Below, in pieces: positions 1 through 6,719 of a stretch of DNA of 8,265 nt (position 1 is the stretch's first letter; each line of letters opens with the position of its first letter). The notes beneath the pieces were generated by a model, which made no database searches, was not told where the DNA came from, and saw nothing but the letters and a program-made list of their open reading frames with translations. The stretch spans positions 1-8,265 of the forward strand of contig JAPLTI010000044.1 of assembly GCA_026398285.1 (NCBI GenBank), written 5' to 3'. Both the position numbers and the translations under genes were made by a program. Source of the stretch: Verrucomicrobiota bacterium (lineage in GTDB: Bacteria; Verrucomicrobiota; Verrucomicrobiia; Chthoniobacterales; Terrimicrobiaceae).

Positions 1-906
1 TGCACGGAACTCGAGAAGCGCGGCATCGCGACCACCAGCGAGGGCGCGCTCTGCATTTTCTTTCCCGATACTCCCGCGCTCGACGGCAAGCCCGCCATCA
101 TCCGCAAAAGCGACGGCGGTTTTCTCTACGCGACAACAGACCTCGCGACTATCGAGTATCGCATCAAGCACTGGCATCCCGATGCCATCTGGTATGTGGT
201 GGGCGTTCCACAGGCCCTGCATTTCCAACAGATCTTCGCCGCTGCAAAAATGATGGGCATCGAGTGCGAGCTGAAACATATCGGCTTCGGAAGCATCCTC
301 GGTGAGGACCGCAAGATCATGAAGACCCGCTCCGGCGAAAATGTCGGTCTGGCCGAAGTTTTGCATGAAGCCATCGAGCGAGCCCGCCGCATCATTGCGG
401 CACGCGCTGACCAGTTGCCACCGGACGAAGCGGAGTCCACCGCCATCCTGATTGGCCTTGGCGCGGTGAAATACGCCGAACTCTCTCAAAACCGGCTCAC
501 GGACTATGTCTTCTCCTGGGACAAGCTCCTCGCCTTCGAAGGAAACACCGCACCCTACCTGCAAAACGCGTATGTTCGCATCCGCTCGATCTTCCGCCGG
601 GCAGAGGAACCGGCCAATCCCACAGCGCCTATTTTCCTGAACGAGCCTGCGGAGCGCGCCCTGGGGCTGAAACTGCTTCAATACGCCGAGACGGTCCCTC
701 TCGTGTTGGAGGAATTCCGCCCAAACATTCTCGCAAACTATCTTTACGAGTTGGCCAATACCTACCACTCGTTCTACGAAGCCTGCCCGGTCATCAAGGC
801 GGATCCCGCCAACCGCGCCAGCAGGCTTCTGCTCAGCGACATCACAGCGCGCACACTCGCCCACGGACTCGGTCTCCTCGGCATCGGCTGCCCGGAGCGG
901 ATGTAA
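1..906 (+). CDS. argS: Arginyl-tRNA synthetase, C-terminal part (5' end outside the window)
   Basis: This is the last 301 codons of arginyl-tRNA synthetase, the cytoplasmic class I enzyme that charges tRNA-Arg with arginine using ATP. The frame is open from base 1, so the HIGH motif and the N-terminal domain lie outside the window. What is visible matches the family: the catalytic-domain motif DGGFLYATTDLA (window residues 38-49), then QALHFQQIFAA (71-81). GFGSILGED and KIMKTRSG (95-112) follow, at the place of the KMSKS loop, which is degenerate in many ArgRS. The DALR-type anticodon-binding domain runs from about residue 180 (AFEGNTAPYLQNAYVRIRSI) to the usual ending LLGIGCPERM. The stop is TAA at 904-906. 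Nothing looks broken. The next gene starts 82 bases downstream on the same strand with no obvious terminator between them. The identification is secure; only the missing 5' part limits it. Confidence 0.96.
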   Translation, partial: CTELEKRGIATTSEGALCIFFPDTPALDGKPAIIRKSDGGFLYATTDLATIEYRIKHWHPDAIWYVVGVPQALHFQQIFAAAKMMGIECELKHIGFGSILGEDRKIMKTRSGENVGLAEVLHEAIERARRIIAARADQLPPDEAESTAILIGLGAVKYAELSQNRLTDYVFSWDKLLAFEGNTAPYLQNAYVRIRSIFRRAEEPANPTAPIFLNEPAERALGLKLLQYAETVPLVLEEFRPNILANYLYELANTYHSFYEACPVIKADPANRASRLLLSDITARTLAHGLGLLGIGCPERM

Positions 907-988
907 AATCCAAGCAGCGCTTCATTACGAAATTGTCACGCTGAAAGATTGGCAACCGCTGTCGAGGTCAGCTTAAAACCCGCTTGCC

Positions 989-2485
989 ATGGATATTCTT
1001 GCCACCGCCTACACCGATCCAACCTTCCTGACCTTTTTCTTCCTCGCCCTTGCCATCGGCATGGCGCTGGGCTTCGAGTTCGTGAACGGTTTCCACGATA
1101 CGGCCAACGCCGTCGCAACTGTCATCTACACCCATACGCTCAAACCGACACCGGCCGTCATTTGGTCCGGCATCTGGAATCTCATCGGCGTGCTCACATC
1201 CTCCGGTGCCGTGGCTTTCGGCATCGTAGCCCTCCTCCCAGTGGAGCTGGTGCTGAATGTCGGTTCGGCTGCCGGTTTCGCGATGGTTTTTTCACTGCTT
1301 GTTTCAGCCATAGTCTGGAACCTAGGGACTTGGTGGCTCGGACTCCCCGCCTCGAGTTCCCACACCCTCATCGGATCGATCATCGGCGTCGGCCTTGCAA
1401 ACGCCCTCATTGGCCCCAGCCACTCGATCACGGAAGGCGTCAATTGGGCCAAAGCCATGGATGTCGGACTCGGACTCCTCATTTCGCCCATCATAGGATT
1501 TGCCGCTGCCGCCTTACTCCTGATTACACTGAAAATTCTCGTCCGGAATCCCGAACTCTACAAAGCTCCGGAAGGAAACAAGGCCCCGCCACTCTGGATT
1601 CGCGGCATCCTCATGCTCACATGCACCGGGGTCAGCTTCGCACATGGTTCCAACGATGGACAAAAAGGAATGGGCCTTATTGTTCTCATCCTCGTTGGAA
1701 TCCTGCCGGGCACCTACGCGCTGAAGATGTCGGCAGATCATACAGCTGTCGCGGGCATCGCCTCGGAAGCCGCCTCGATTTCACAGGCCTTCGAGCGCGA
1801 GGCCGGAAAAAAAATTACCGGCGAGCAGGCGAAACAACTCCTCGCTGAATTCATCAAGCCCAATAGCGCGCCAACACCTGATGTCCTCGCCGCCCTCGCC
1901 GGCGCATGCGACGACATTTCCAACCGCCTGAAAACCGCAGAGACATTCCAAGCCCTCCCTCCAAGCCAGCGCGGCGATGTGCGCACCGACCTCTATCTCA
2001 TTTCAAAATCCATCGGCAAACTCGACAAGGCCGGCAAACTGAACATCGATCCCGCCGTCAAAAAAAACCAACAAGCCATGGCCCGTCATGCCGACGAACT
2101 CACCAATTACATTCCCGACTGGGTGAAATACGCCGTCGCGCTCGCACTCGGCCTCGGCACCATGATCGGCTACAAACGCATCGTGAAAACCGTAGGCGAG
2201 AAGATCGGCAAGGACCACCTCACCTACGCTCAAGGAGCTTCCGCGGAGGCCGTGGCCATGAGCACCATCATGGTCGCGGACCACTTTGGCCTACCCATCA
2301 GCACAACGCATGTCCTCTCCTCCGGCATAGCTGGCACGATGGCCGCCAACAACTCGGGCCTCCAAATGACCACAGTGCGAAACATTCTACTTGCATGGGT
2401 GTTGACGCTGCCGATCTGTATTTTCCTGGGCGCGGTCCTTTTCGCAAGCGCCTTGAATGCCATCGCCCTCCTTGGCATTCGCTGA
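989..2485 (+). CDS. pitA: PitA-type inorganic phosphate transporter (PiT family)
   Basis: A 498-residue inner-membrane phosphate transporter of the PiT family (PF01384), essentially the length of E. coli PitA (499). Family members take up phosphate, typically as a neutral metal-phosphate complex, by proton symport. The duplicated PiT signature is intact: NGFHDTAN (33-40) with GLPASSSHTLIG (118-129) in the first half, and AHGSNDGQKG (218-227) with GLPISTTHVLSS (434-445) in the second. Hydrophobic segments fill about 10-30, 55-110, 120-185, 205-245, 380-395 and 465-495. The soluble insert at about 245-378 is mostly helical and corresponds to the central loop of PitA. It is followed by a PitA-like stretch around ALALGLGTMIGYKRIVKTVG (384-403) and GEKIGKDHLTYAQG. 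The ATG at 989 gives a complete N-terminus. No Shine-Dalgarno sequence lies at normal spacing; a GAGG at 964-967 is too far upstream. The 82-base leader shows no convincing Pho box, and no PhoU-like (DUF47) partner gene is seen next to it. Confidence 0.96.
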   Translation: MDILATAYTDPTFLTFFFLALAIGMALGFEFVNGFHDTANAVATVIYTHTLKPTPAVIWSGIWNLIGVLTSSGAVAFGIVALLPVELVLNVGSAAGFAMVFSLLVSAIVWNLGTWWLGLPASSSHTLIGSIIGVGLANALIGPSHSITEGVNWAKAMDVGLGLLISPIIGFAAAALLLITLKILVRNPELYKAPEGNKAPPLWIRGILMLTCTGVSFAHGSNDGQKGMGLIVLILVGILPGTYALKMSADHTAVAGIASEAASISQAFEREAGKKITGEQAKQLLAEFIKPNSAPTPDVLAALAGACDDISNRLKTAETFQALPPSQRGDVRTDLYLISKSIGKLDKAGKLNIDPAVKKNQQAMARHADELTNYIPDWVKYAVALALGLGTMIGYKRIVKTVGEKIGKDHLTYAQGASAEAVAMSTIMVADHFGLPISTTHVLSSGIAGTMAANNSGLQMTTVRNILLAWVLTLPICIFLGAVLFASALNAIALLGIR

Positions 2486-2576
2486 TCCCTACTGATTCAT
2501 TTCGCATTTGAAAAAATCTCATCCGATCCGTCAGGTCGGCTTTACTTTTGCCATTTGAGTGATAGATAGAAACCCA

Positions 2577-4508
2577 ATGCGCCCTCTGATCTCTTTGGCT
2601 TCCCTCATTGCGTTTGTATCAACACCTGCATTCGTCTTCGCACAAACAAACCTGATCCAAAACCCAGGCTTCGAGCGTTCCATGCGCACGGCAAATGTCT
2701 GGGTGGGAATCAGCGGCTCCGGCATCATCAATGCGCCCACCGAAGAAGCCAATGTTCTGGGAGCGGACGGAAAAATCGGGCAACAAACCATGCCCGTCTC
2801 GGTGAGCGCCGGCGACCTCAACAAGGATGGATTGAACGATATCGCCATCATGGATGGTCAGGGTTTTCTTCGTGTGCATTTTAACACCGGAACCAAGCAG
2901 GAGCCGAAATTCGGTCCGGCGGAGTTTTCCTCCCTCCTTCTGAACCCTGCCCCGCTGAAGCTTTCGGCGATCGAAACCGAGGATCCCAAAGACAAAGGCA
3001 AGCCAACTCCGACTCCCAAGCCGACTCCCCGGCCTGCAGCGGTTAAACCCGGAGTGCCGCAACCACCTGTCTTGAGCCCGGACCAGCTTTATGCGATGCG
3101 CCGTGTTCAGCGAATCAATTTGGCCGACATCTCCCGTAGCGGAAAGCTCGACTTGCTCATCGGAAACTATGGTGGGGATGTGCTCCTCATCCCAAACAGC
3201 GGTGGTGCAAACCGCCCCGATTTCCGCAATCCGACCACCTACGAATCAGCTGTCCTGCAAAAGGGATTTGACCGGTGGGGAAATGTTTTCGCCCCCTATG
3301 CGGTGGACTGGGACAACGACAACAAAATGGACCTCCTAATCGGCGAAGGATCCTACTCCGCCAATAGCATTCACATTTTCCCCGGTAAGGGGATTGGGCG
3401 CCCCTCGCTGGAACCGGACGACCGCTCGGTGCTCGCCTATGGCATGGGACTCGAACAACTCTCGCCGTGCGTTGTGGATTACAATGGGGACGGAAACAAC
3501 GACCTGCTCGTCGCTGAGCGAGGCGGCAGGGTTGCCGTTTACCTGGGAAAAGGCGGCCCCTTCACGCCAGGTGAACCCATTCCTTTCAACTCATTCATCA
3601 CGATAGATGGCGCAACTCCCGCCCTTCCTCCAAACACTCCTGCGCCGGAACCTGGGACGTCCCTAGATCCGATGGATGCCATCAAGGCGACCAACCTTCT
3701 CAATGCAGGCGGTGGAAGCACGATCGACTCTGCGGACTACAACGGCGATGGATTGTTTGACCTCGTTTTTGGAAAACGCAGCGGCCGGGTTGCAATAGCG
3801 ATCAATCAAGGCACAGCCGCCCAGCCAAAATTCAAGGCTCCGGTGGATGTCAAAGTCGAGGATGATGAAAAGCCCATGCTTCTTCCCTCTGGATGGGAAG
3901 TGGATTTCGGCTATGGACGCGGTAACTACGGCGGATACATCACGGTGATTAAAAATGACCCAGCGGCCGCCGCTGGCTCATCCTCACAGCAACCGCCAGA
4001 AGGAGCAGCCTATCTAGAAGCCGGCTACCTTAAGCTCGATTACAAAGGCATGCCCCAACCCGCACTCGCCAAACCAGCGGAAGATGATTCCAAGGTTATT
4101 AAAATCCCAAATATTTTCACCTTCTCACAAGAACTCACTAATCCCCTCAAGGTCGGCAAAACCTATATCCTCTCTTTTAAAGTCAAAGGAGCATCCATCA
4201 CTAATGGTCGAGCCAACCTTGTTTACCGTGGCGTAAAAAAAGTCGGAACCGGGGAGATCATCTCGAAAGGCGAGCGTGGCGATGTAAAACGCGACCTTCG
4301 TGACGTTCGTGAAAATAAAGTAGAAACTGCCACTTACACAGGAGGCTCCAACTGGGTGGATGTCAAAAAAGAATTCACTGTCAAATTTGATGAAAAGGAA
4401 CTCGCCGAACTTTCCGAAACCCAAGGCGGGTTCATTCGCTTCGTGCTTCAACTCACACCCGGCTCCGGCATCGCGCAGTTCGACGATGTGAAGCTGATGG
4501 AAAAATAA
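2577..4508 (+). CDS. Secreted VCBS/FG-GAP beta-propeller protein with a split jelly-roll domain
   Basis: A 643-residue exported protein of unknown specific role. The start is placed at ATG 2577, giving MRPLISLASLIAFV, a good signal peptide with likely cleavage after VFA (residue 22). An in-frame GTG at 2559 would only add six polar residues before it. Five VCBS/FG-GAP blades with calcium-binding-type Asp loops are visible: DLNKDGLND (80-88), DISRSGKLD (184-192), DWDNDNKMD (244-252), DYNGDGNND (301-309) and DYNGDGLFD (387-395). A Pro/Thr-rich linker (143-153, PTPTPKPTPRP) sits between blades one and two; another Pro-rich loop lies near 348-360. The start of the mature protein, NLIQNPGFE (25-33), and the C-terminal part from LPSGWEV (436) through YILSFKVKG (530-538) to QFDDVKL (634-640) resemble one CBM4/9-type jelly roll. 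This suggests a surface or secreted binding protein, perhaps for polysaccharide. No catalytic domain, LPXTG motif, PEP-CTERM or other sorting tail is seen. It probably shares a transcript with the next gene 45 bases downstream. Confidence 0.85.
   Translation: MRPLISLASLIAFVSTPAFVFAQTNLIQNPGFERSMRTANVWVGISGSGIINAPTEEANVLGADGKIGQQTMPVSVSAGDLNKDGLNDIAIMDGQGFLRVHFNTGTKQEPKFGPAEFSSLLLNPAPLKLSAIETEDPKDKGKPTPTPKPTPRPAAVKPGVPQPPVLSPDQLYAMRRVQRINLADISRSGKLDLLIGNYGGDVLLIPNSGGANRPDFRNPTTYESAVLQKGFDRWGNVFAPYAVDWDNDNKMDLLIGEGSYSANSIHIFPGKGIGRPSLEPDDRSVLAYGMGLEQLSPCVVDYNGDGNNDLLVAERGGRVAVYLGKGGPFTPGEPIPFNSFITIDGATPALPPNTPAPEPGTSLDPMDAIKATNLLNAGGGSTIDSADYNGDGLFDLVFGKRSGRVAIAINQGTAAQPKFKAPVDVKVEDDEKPMLLPSGWEVDFGYGRGNYGGYITVIKNDPAAAAGSSSQQPPEGAAYLEAGYLKLDYKGMPQPALAKPAEDDSKVIKIPNIFTFSQELTNPLKVGKTYILSFKVKGASITNGRANLVYRGVKKVGTGEIISKGERGDVKRDLRDVRENKVETATYTGGSNWVDVKKEFTVKFDEKELAELSETQGGFIRFVLQLTPGSGIAQFDDVKLMEK
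3003..3035 (+). repeat. Pro-Thr codon repeat encoding a linker
   Basis: Short imperfect direct repeat of CC(A/G)ACTCC-type units within the VCBS-protein gene. It encodes PTPTPKPTPRP and continues into a Pro/Ala/Lys-rich stretch up to about residue 168. It is best read as a flexible extracellular linker between propeller blades one and two. Such codon repeats tend to vary in copy number between strains; that part is inference. Confidence 0.6.
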
Positions 4509-4553
4509 GACTCCGGTGAAACGGGGAGACACCCGCTTTGCACGTTTTTTTCT

Positions 4554-5150
4554 ATGAAGCTGAAAATCTTCCTCTTGCTTCTTTCAGCCTCACTTGTTGG
4601 AACAGGAGTCTGGCTCAAACTGGAGGAACGAAAGGAAATCCTAGCCGCTGTCGAGGCTATCAAAAGGCGATGGATGCCCGACTTCGATCTGAATGAGATT
4701 TCCGAAGTGCTCGTCAAAACAAACACGGAGTCCCTTTTAATCAAAAAAAATGCCGAAATTTGGACTATTCAGGGTGAAACGCCACAAAAAGCCAATGTAG
4801 CGGCCGTGGGGCAACTCGTTCAGCGCCTGAAAAACCTGAAGCCCAGCGAAGAGATTGCAGCCGGCGCCTCCCAGTTTTCGGGTTTTGAACTCCTAGAACC
4901 AGATGGCATTTCCCAAGGAACCGGCACACTGGTGGAGCTGCGGGACAAAAATTCCAACCGCATTGCTGCGATCATCGTCGGAAAGCAATCCTTCGCGCGC
5001 CCGGACCCGAAGTCCCCCTTCCCCCCGGCTCCCAATGGTCGCTTTTTTGCGCCCGCAGGATCCAAAGGTCCTATCGGCGTTGTCGCCGAAGGTTTCGACT
5101 CGATCAGCCCGAAAATCGAAGCTTGGGTGGAACGCAGCGACATTCCCTGA
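4554..5150 (+). CDS. Membrane-anchored DUF4340-like protein, possibly shortened at its C-terminus
   Basis: A 198-residue protein with an N-terminal hydrophobic segment (IFLLLLSASLVGTGVW, 5-20) that would serve as a signal anchor or uncleaved signal, leaving the rest outside the inner membrane. The body resembles DUF4340 domains: a strand ending in EIWTIQ (68-73) followed by AN--V--LV-RLK-LK (80-96), then LVELRDKNSNRIAAIIVGKQ (126-145), a Pro-rich loop, GRFFAPAG (162-169), and a Trp near the end (W191). DUF4340 proteins are known in gliding/ABC-transporter gene clusters and near other envelope genes, but their biochemical role is unclear, and no ABC subunits are present here. Starting at ATG 4554 is natural; the seven T residues at 4545-4551 just before it rule out a normal Shine-Dalgarno. 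The frame ends at CCC-TGA. Many family members are longer, and the next frame (+1) stays open for 107 codons, so this may be a truncated or frameshifted form. Confidence 0.7.
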   Translation: MKLKIFLLLLSASLVGTGVWLKLEERKEILAAVEAIKRRWMPDFDLNEISEVLVKTNTESLLIKKNAEIWTIQGETPQKANVAAVGQLVQRLKNLKPSEEIAAGASQFSGFELLEPDGISQGTGTLVELRDKNSNRIAAIIVGKQSFARPDPKSPFPPAPNGRFFAPAGSKGPIGVVAEGFDSISPKIEAWVERSDIP

Positions 5151-5163
5151 TCAACAGCTTATC

Positions 5164-5472
5164 GTGGATCGCAAACGCCAAATTCTGGCCAAACTGGAGG
5201 ACGCACTCGGCTTTTTGCGTGCCGCCGGCCCGGTAAAAAGTGCCGATCACGCCGCGTCCTCTGAGGTTCGCAAACTCGTCCTAGCGAAAGTTCTCAAGCT
5301 TCTCCTTCTCAGCCGCGAGAGCGAGCAACTCCTCCTGAAAAACTCTGTTCGCACCGCCCCAAGGATCGAAACTCCTCAGCCCACGCCAGCACGATTGGCA
5401 ACTGCCTATAAATCCCATAAACCCGCCCGCCCTGCTGCCACGCAGGCTGAGGGGTCATGGGTGGTCTGGTGA
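5164..5472 (+). CDS. Unrecognised small helical protein, or the C-terminal extension of the preceding DUF4340 protein
   Basis: A 102-codon frame starting at GTG 5164, 13 bases after the TGA of the DUF4340-like gene and in the +1 frame relative to it. I do not recognise the protein. Its first two thirds read like a genuine helical protein (DRKRQILAKLEDALGFLRAA, then KLVLAKVLKLLLLSRESEQL), with charged and leucine residues in amphipathic spacing. The last third is rich in Pro, Ala and Thr, as in a disordered tail. Codon choice (CGC, CTC, GCC, GAG) looks like that of the neighbours, which supports coding. There is no Shine-Dalgarno and no ATG near the start. The same frame is open back through the end of the previous gene, so a +1 shift at CCC-TGA (5145-5150) would join both into about 305 residues. 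Which of the two is right cannot be settled from this sequence alone. Confidence 0.5.
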   Translation: MDRKRQILAKLEDALGFLRAAGPVKSADHAASSEVRKLVLAKVLKLLLLSRESEQLLLKNSVRTAPRIETPQPTPARLATAYKSHKPARPAATQAEGSWVVW

Positions 5473-5494
5473 CAAAAAAGCAGCCGCACCAGAC
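5464..5494 (+). other. Inverted repeat spanning the stop codon of the small frame
   Basis: Perfect 8-base inverted repeat, GTCTGGTG at 5464-5471 and CACCAGAC at 5487-5494, with a 15-base A-rich spacer. The left arm overlaps the TGA (5470-5472) of the small frame. Only three T residues follow, so by itself it is a poor intrinsic terminator. It may act with the hairpin at 5512-5542 to end the transcript or protect its 3' end. Confidence 0.4.
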
Positions 5495-5511
5495 TTTGCA
5501 TACGACCTTCT

Positions 5512-5542
5512 CCCGGCAGCCAAGGCTTGCGGGCATTTTTTT
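5512..5542 (+). terminator. Probable rho-independent terminator after the VCBS/DUF4340 group
   Basis: CCCGGCAGCC at 5512-5521 pairs with GGCTTGCGGG at 5524-5533. The stem has nine base pairs, two single-base bulges and a small loop, and a run of seven T follows at 5536-5542. The G+C-rich stem and T-run are the two classical parts of an intrinsic terminator. It closes the gene group that starts at 2577. Its T-run ends only 25 bases before the ATG of the FlhF-like gene, leaving no room for a full promoter after it. Confidence 0.6.
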
Positions 5543-5567
5543 CCCGACCTAGTCTGACACCTAGCCC

Positions 5568-6719
5568 ATGGCTCAACAAAACGTCTCCCTCACACCCGGG
5601 CAGAAATACAAATTCATCGTCAAGTCGGCGGAGGAAGCTGCTTCAATCATCCGGGAGAAACTCGGCGAAACCGCCCAGGTCATCTCCGTGCGTCAGGTCG
5701 AGGGTGAAGGCTTGGCCAGGTTCTTAAAATCCCCCAAGCTGGAGATCATCGCGCAGATTCCCAACGAGGAATCCCAATCCCTCCCCTCGCCGACTCCTGA
5801 ACCCACCGAGCAACTGCAAACACAAGCCGAGGCGGATGAGGACTACCTGGCACAGGAAACATCGCAACGACGCAAGCCGACACGCGCACGCAAGACCCGC
5901 AGCCCGCAAGAACCTAAACGCGACGACACGGACTTCGTTCCGGAGTCCCTCGTTCGGGCGATGTTTAAAAACCTCCCCACTGGTCGCCTTTGGACGATTC
6001 TCTCGAAAGCCGGAATACCGGGCGAGTTTCTCGCACAATTCGGCGAGCGTCCCGAATCACGTCAACTGAACGAACAACCGCTGCAGACCGCCATTTCCCA
6101 CTTTGCGATGCTCATGCGGGACCGCGCACCAAGCCGCAGCCTCGCCCTGTCAAACCGCGTCGCATTTTTTGGCTCGCCGGGATCTGGCTCGACCACCGCG
6201 CTATGCAAACAACTCGCCTCGGATATTTTTCTGCGCGGCCGTCAGGCTTGCGTTATGAAGCTCGAAGCCGATGAACCAAATTCCAGCGAAGGACTGGCGA
6301 TGTTCTGCGAGGCACTGGGTGTGCAACTCCTCCGCACCCGTGGAGAACTCAAAAAACTCGATGAGGATACGAATCTCTATTTCGACATTCCCGGGATGGT
6401 CCTCACTGGAAAAAATGTCCGCCACCTGCAAAAGACATTCGACGAACTGGGCATCGAATCCCGCGTGTTGGTCGTCAACGCCGCCTACGAGCGCCAATTG
6501 ATCCAAGAGGCCTACACGCGTGCAGGCTCACTCGGAGCCACGCATGTGGTCTTCACTCATGTCGATGAAATTCCACGCTGCGGAAAACTCTGGGAGTTCG
6601 TCCTCGATGATGGCCTCGTCCCGCTCTTCGCCAGCACCGGCCAAAACATCGCCGCCGATTTCGACCGCCACATCATTGATCTCCTCGTCCGTCGCACCCT
6701 CTCGGCTGGTGATGAGTAG
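5568..6719 (+). CDS. FlhF-like SRP-family GTPase homologue with degenerate nucleotide-binding motifs
   Basis: A 383-residue protein with the layout of FlhF, the SRP-type GTPase that places flagella at the cell pole. A short N-terminal region (KFIVKSAEEAASIIREKLGE, 15-34, then VISVRQ at 38-43) matches the start of FlhF. A charged, Pro-rich disordered linker (about 68-122) and a helical N domain (about 125-190) follow, then a G domain (about 195-378). The G-domain motifs are altered. The P-loop reads GSPGSGSTT (202-210), with Ser208 where GKT has the catalytic lysine. The DTAG motif is DIPGM (273-277). TKxD is THVD (330-333). The SRP-family GQ motif survives as STGQN (356-360). The protein therefore probably keeps the fold but may not bind or hydrolyse GTP normally. 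No flagellar genes lie in the window. The start at ATG 5568 leaves a normal FlhF N-terminus. A strongly divergent FlhF and a non-flagellar paralogue are both possible. Confidence 0.75.
   Translation: MAQQNVSLTPGQKYKFIVKSAEEAASIIREKLGETAQVISVRQVEGEGLARFLKSPKLEIIAQIPNEESQSLPSPTPEPTEQLQTQAEADEDYLAQETSQRRKPTRARKTRSPQEPKRDDTDFVPESLVRAMFKNLPTGRLWTILSKAGIPGEFLAQFGERPESRQLNEQPLQTAISHFAMLMRDRAPSRSLALSNRVAFFGSPGSGSTTALCKQLASDIFLRGRQACVMKLEADEPNSSEGLAMFCEALGVQLLRTRGELKKLDEDTNLYFDIPGMVLTGKNVRHLQKTFDELGIESRVLVVNAAYERQLIQEAYTRAGSLGATHVVFTHVDEIPRCGKLWEFVLDDGLVPLFASTGQNIAADFDRHIIDLLVRRTLSAGDE

Noticed and set aside
907..988. A Pho box or promoter before pitA (TTGTCA at 933-938, TGTCG at 960-964)
   Set aside because: The TGTCA-like units are 26 bases apart instead of the 11-base period of Pho boxes, and there is no -10 hexamer at 16-18 bases from TTGTCA.
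949..1848. A 299-codon plus-strand frame overlapping pitA in another frame
   Set aside because: It is rich in Arg, His, Pro and Ser with no recognisable motif, whereas the overlapping PitA frame matches the family along its whole length. It is a by-product of GC-rich codons.
2559..2576. GTG at 2559 as the start of the VCBS protein
   Set aside because: It would put six polar or charged residues before an otherwise standard signal peptide that begins at ATG 2577.
2486..2576. Promoter or terminator in the pitA-VCBS gap
   Set aside because: TTGAAA at 2508-2513 has no -10 match at proper spacing, and the CCGA/TCGG stem at 2523-2539 is only four pairs. Nothing convincing is seen in these 91 bases.
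4509..4553. A terminator between the VCBS and DUF4340-like genes (T-run 4545-4551)
   Set aside because: Only a 4-base stem (GGTG/CACC or CGGG/CCCG) can form, and it is separated from the T-run by about ten bases, so it is too weak to call.
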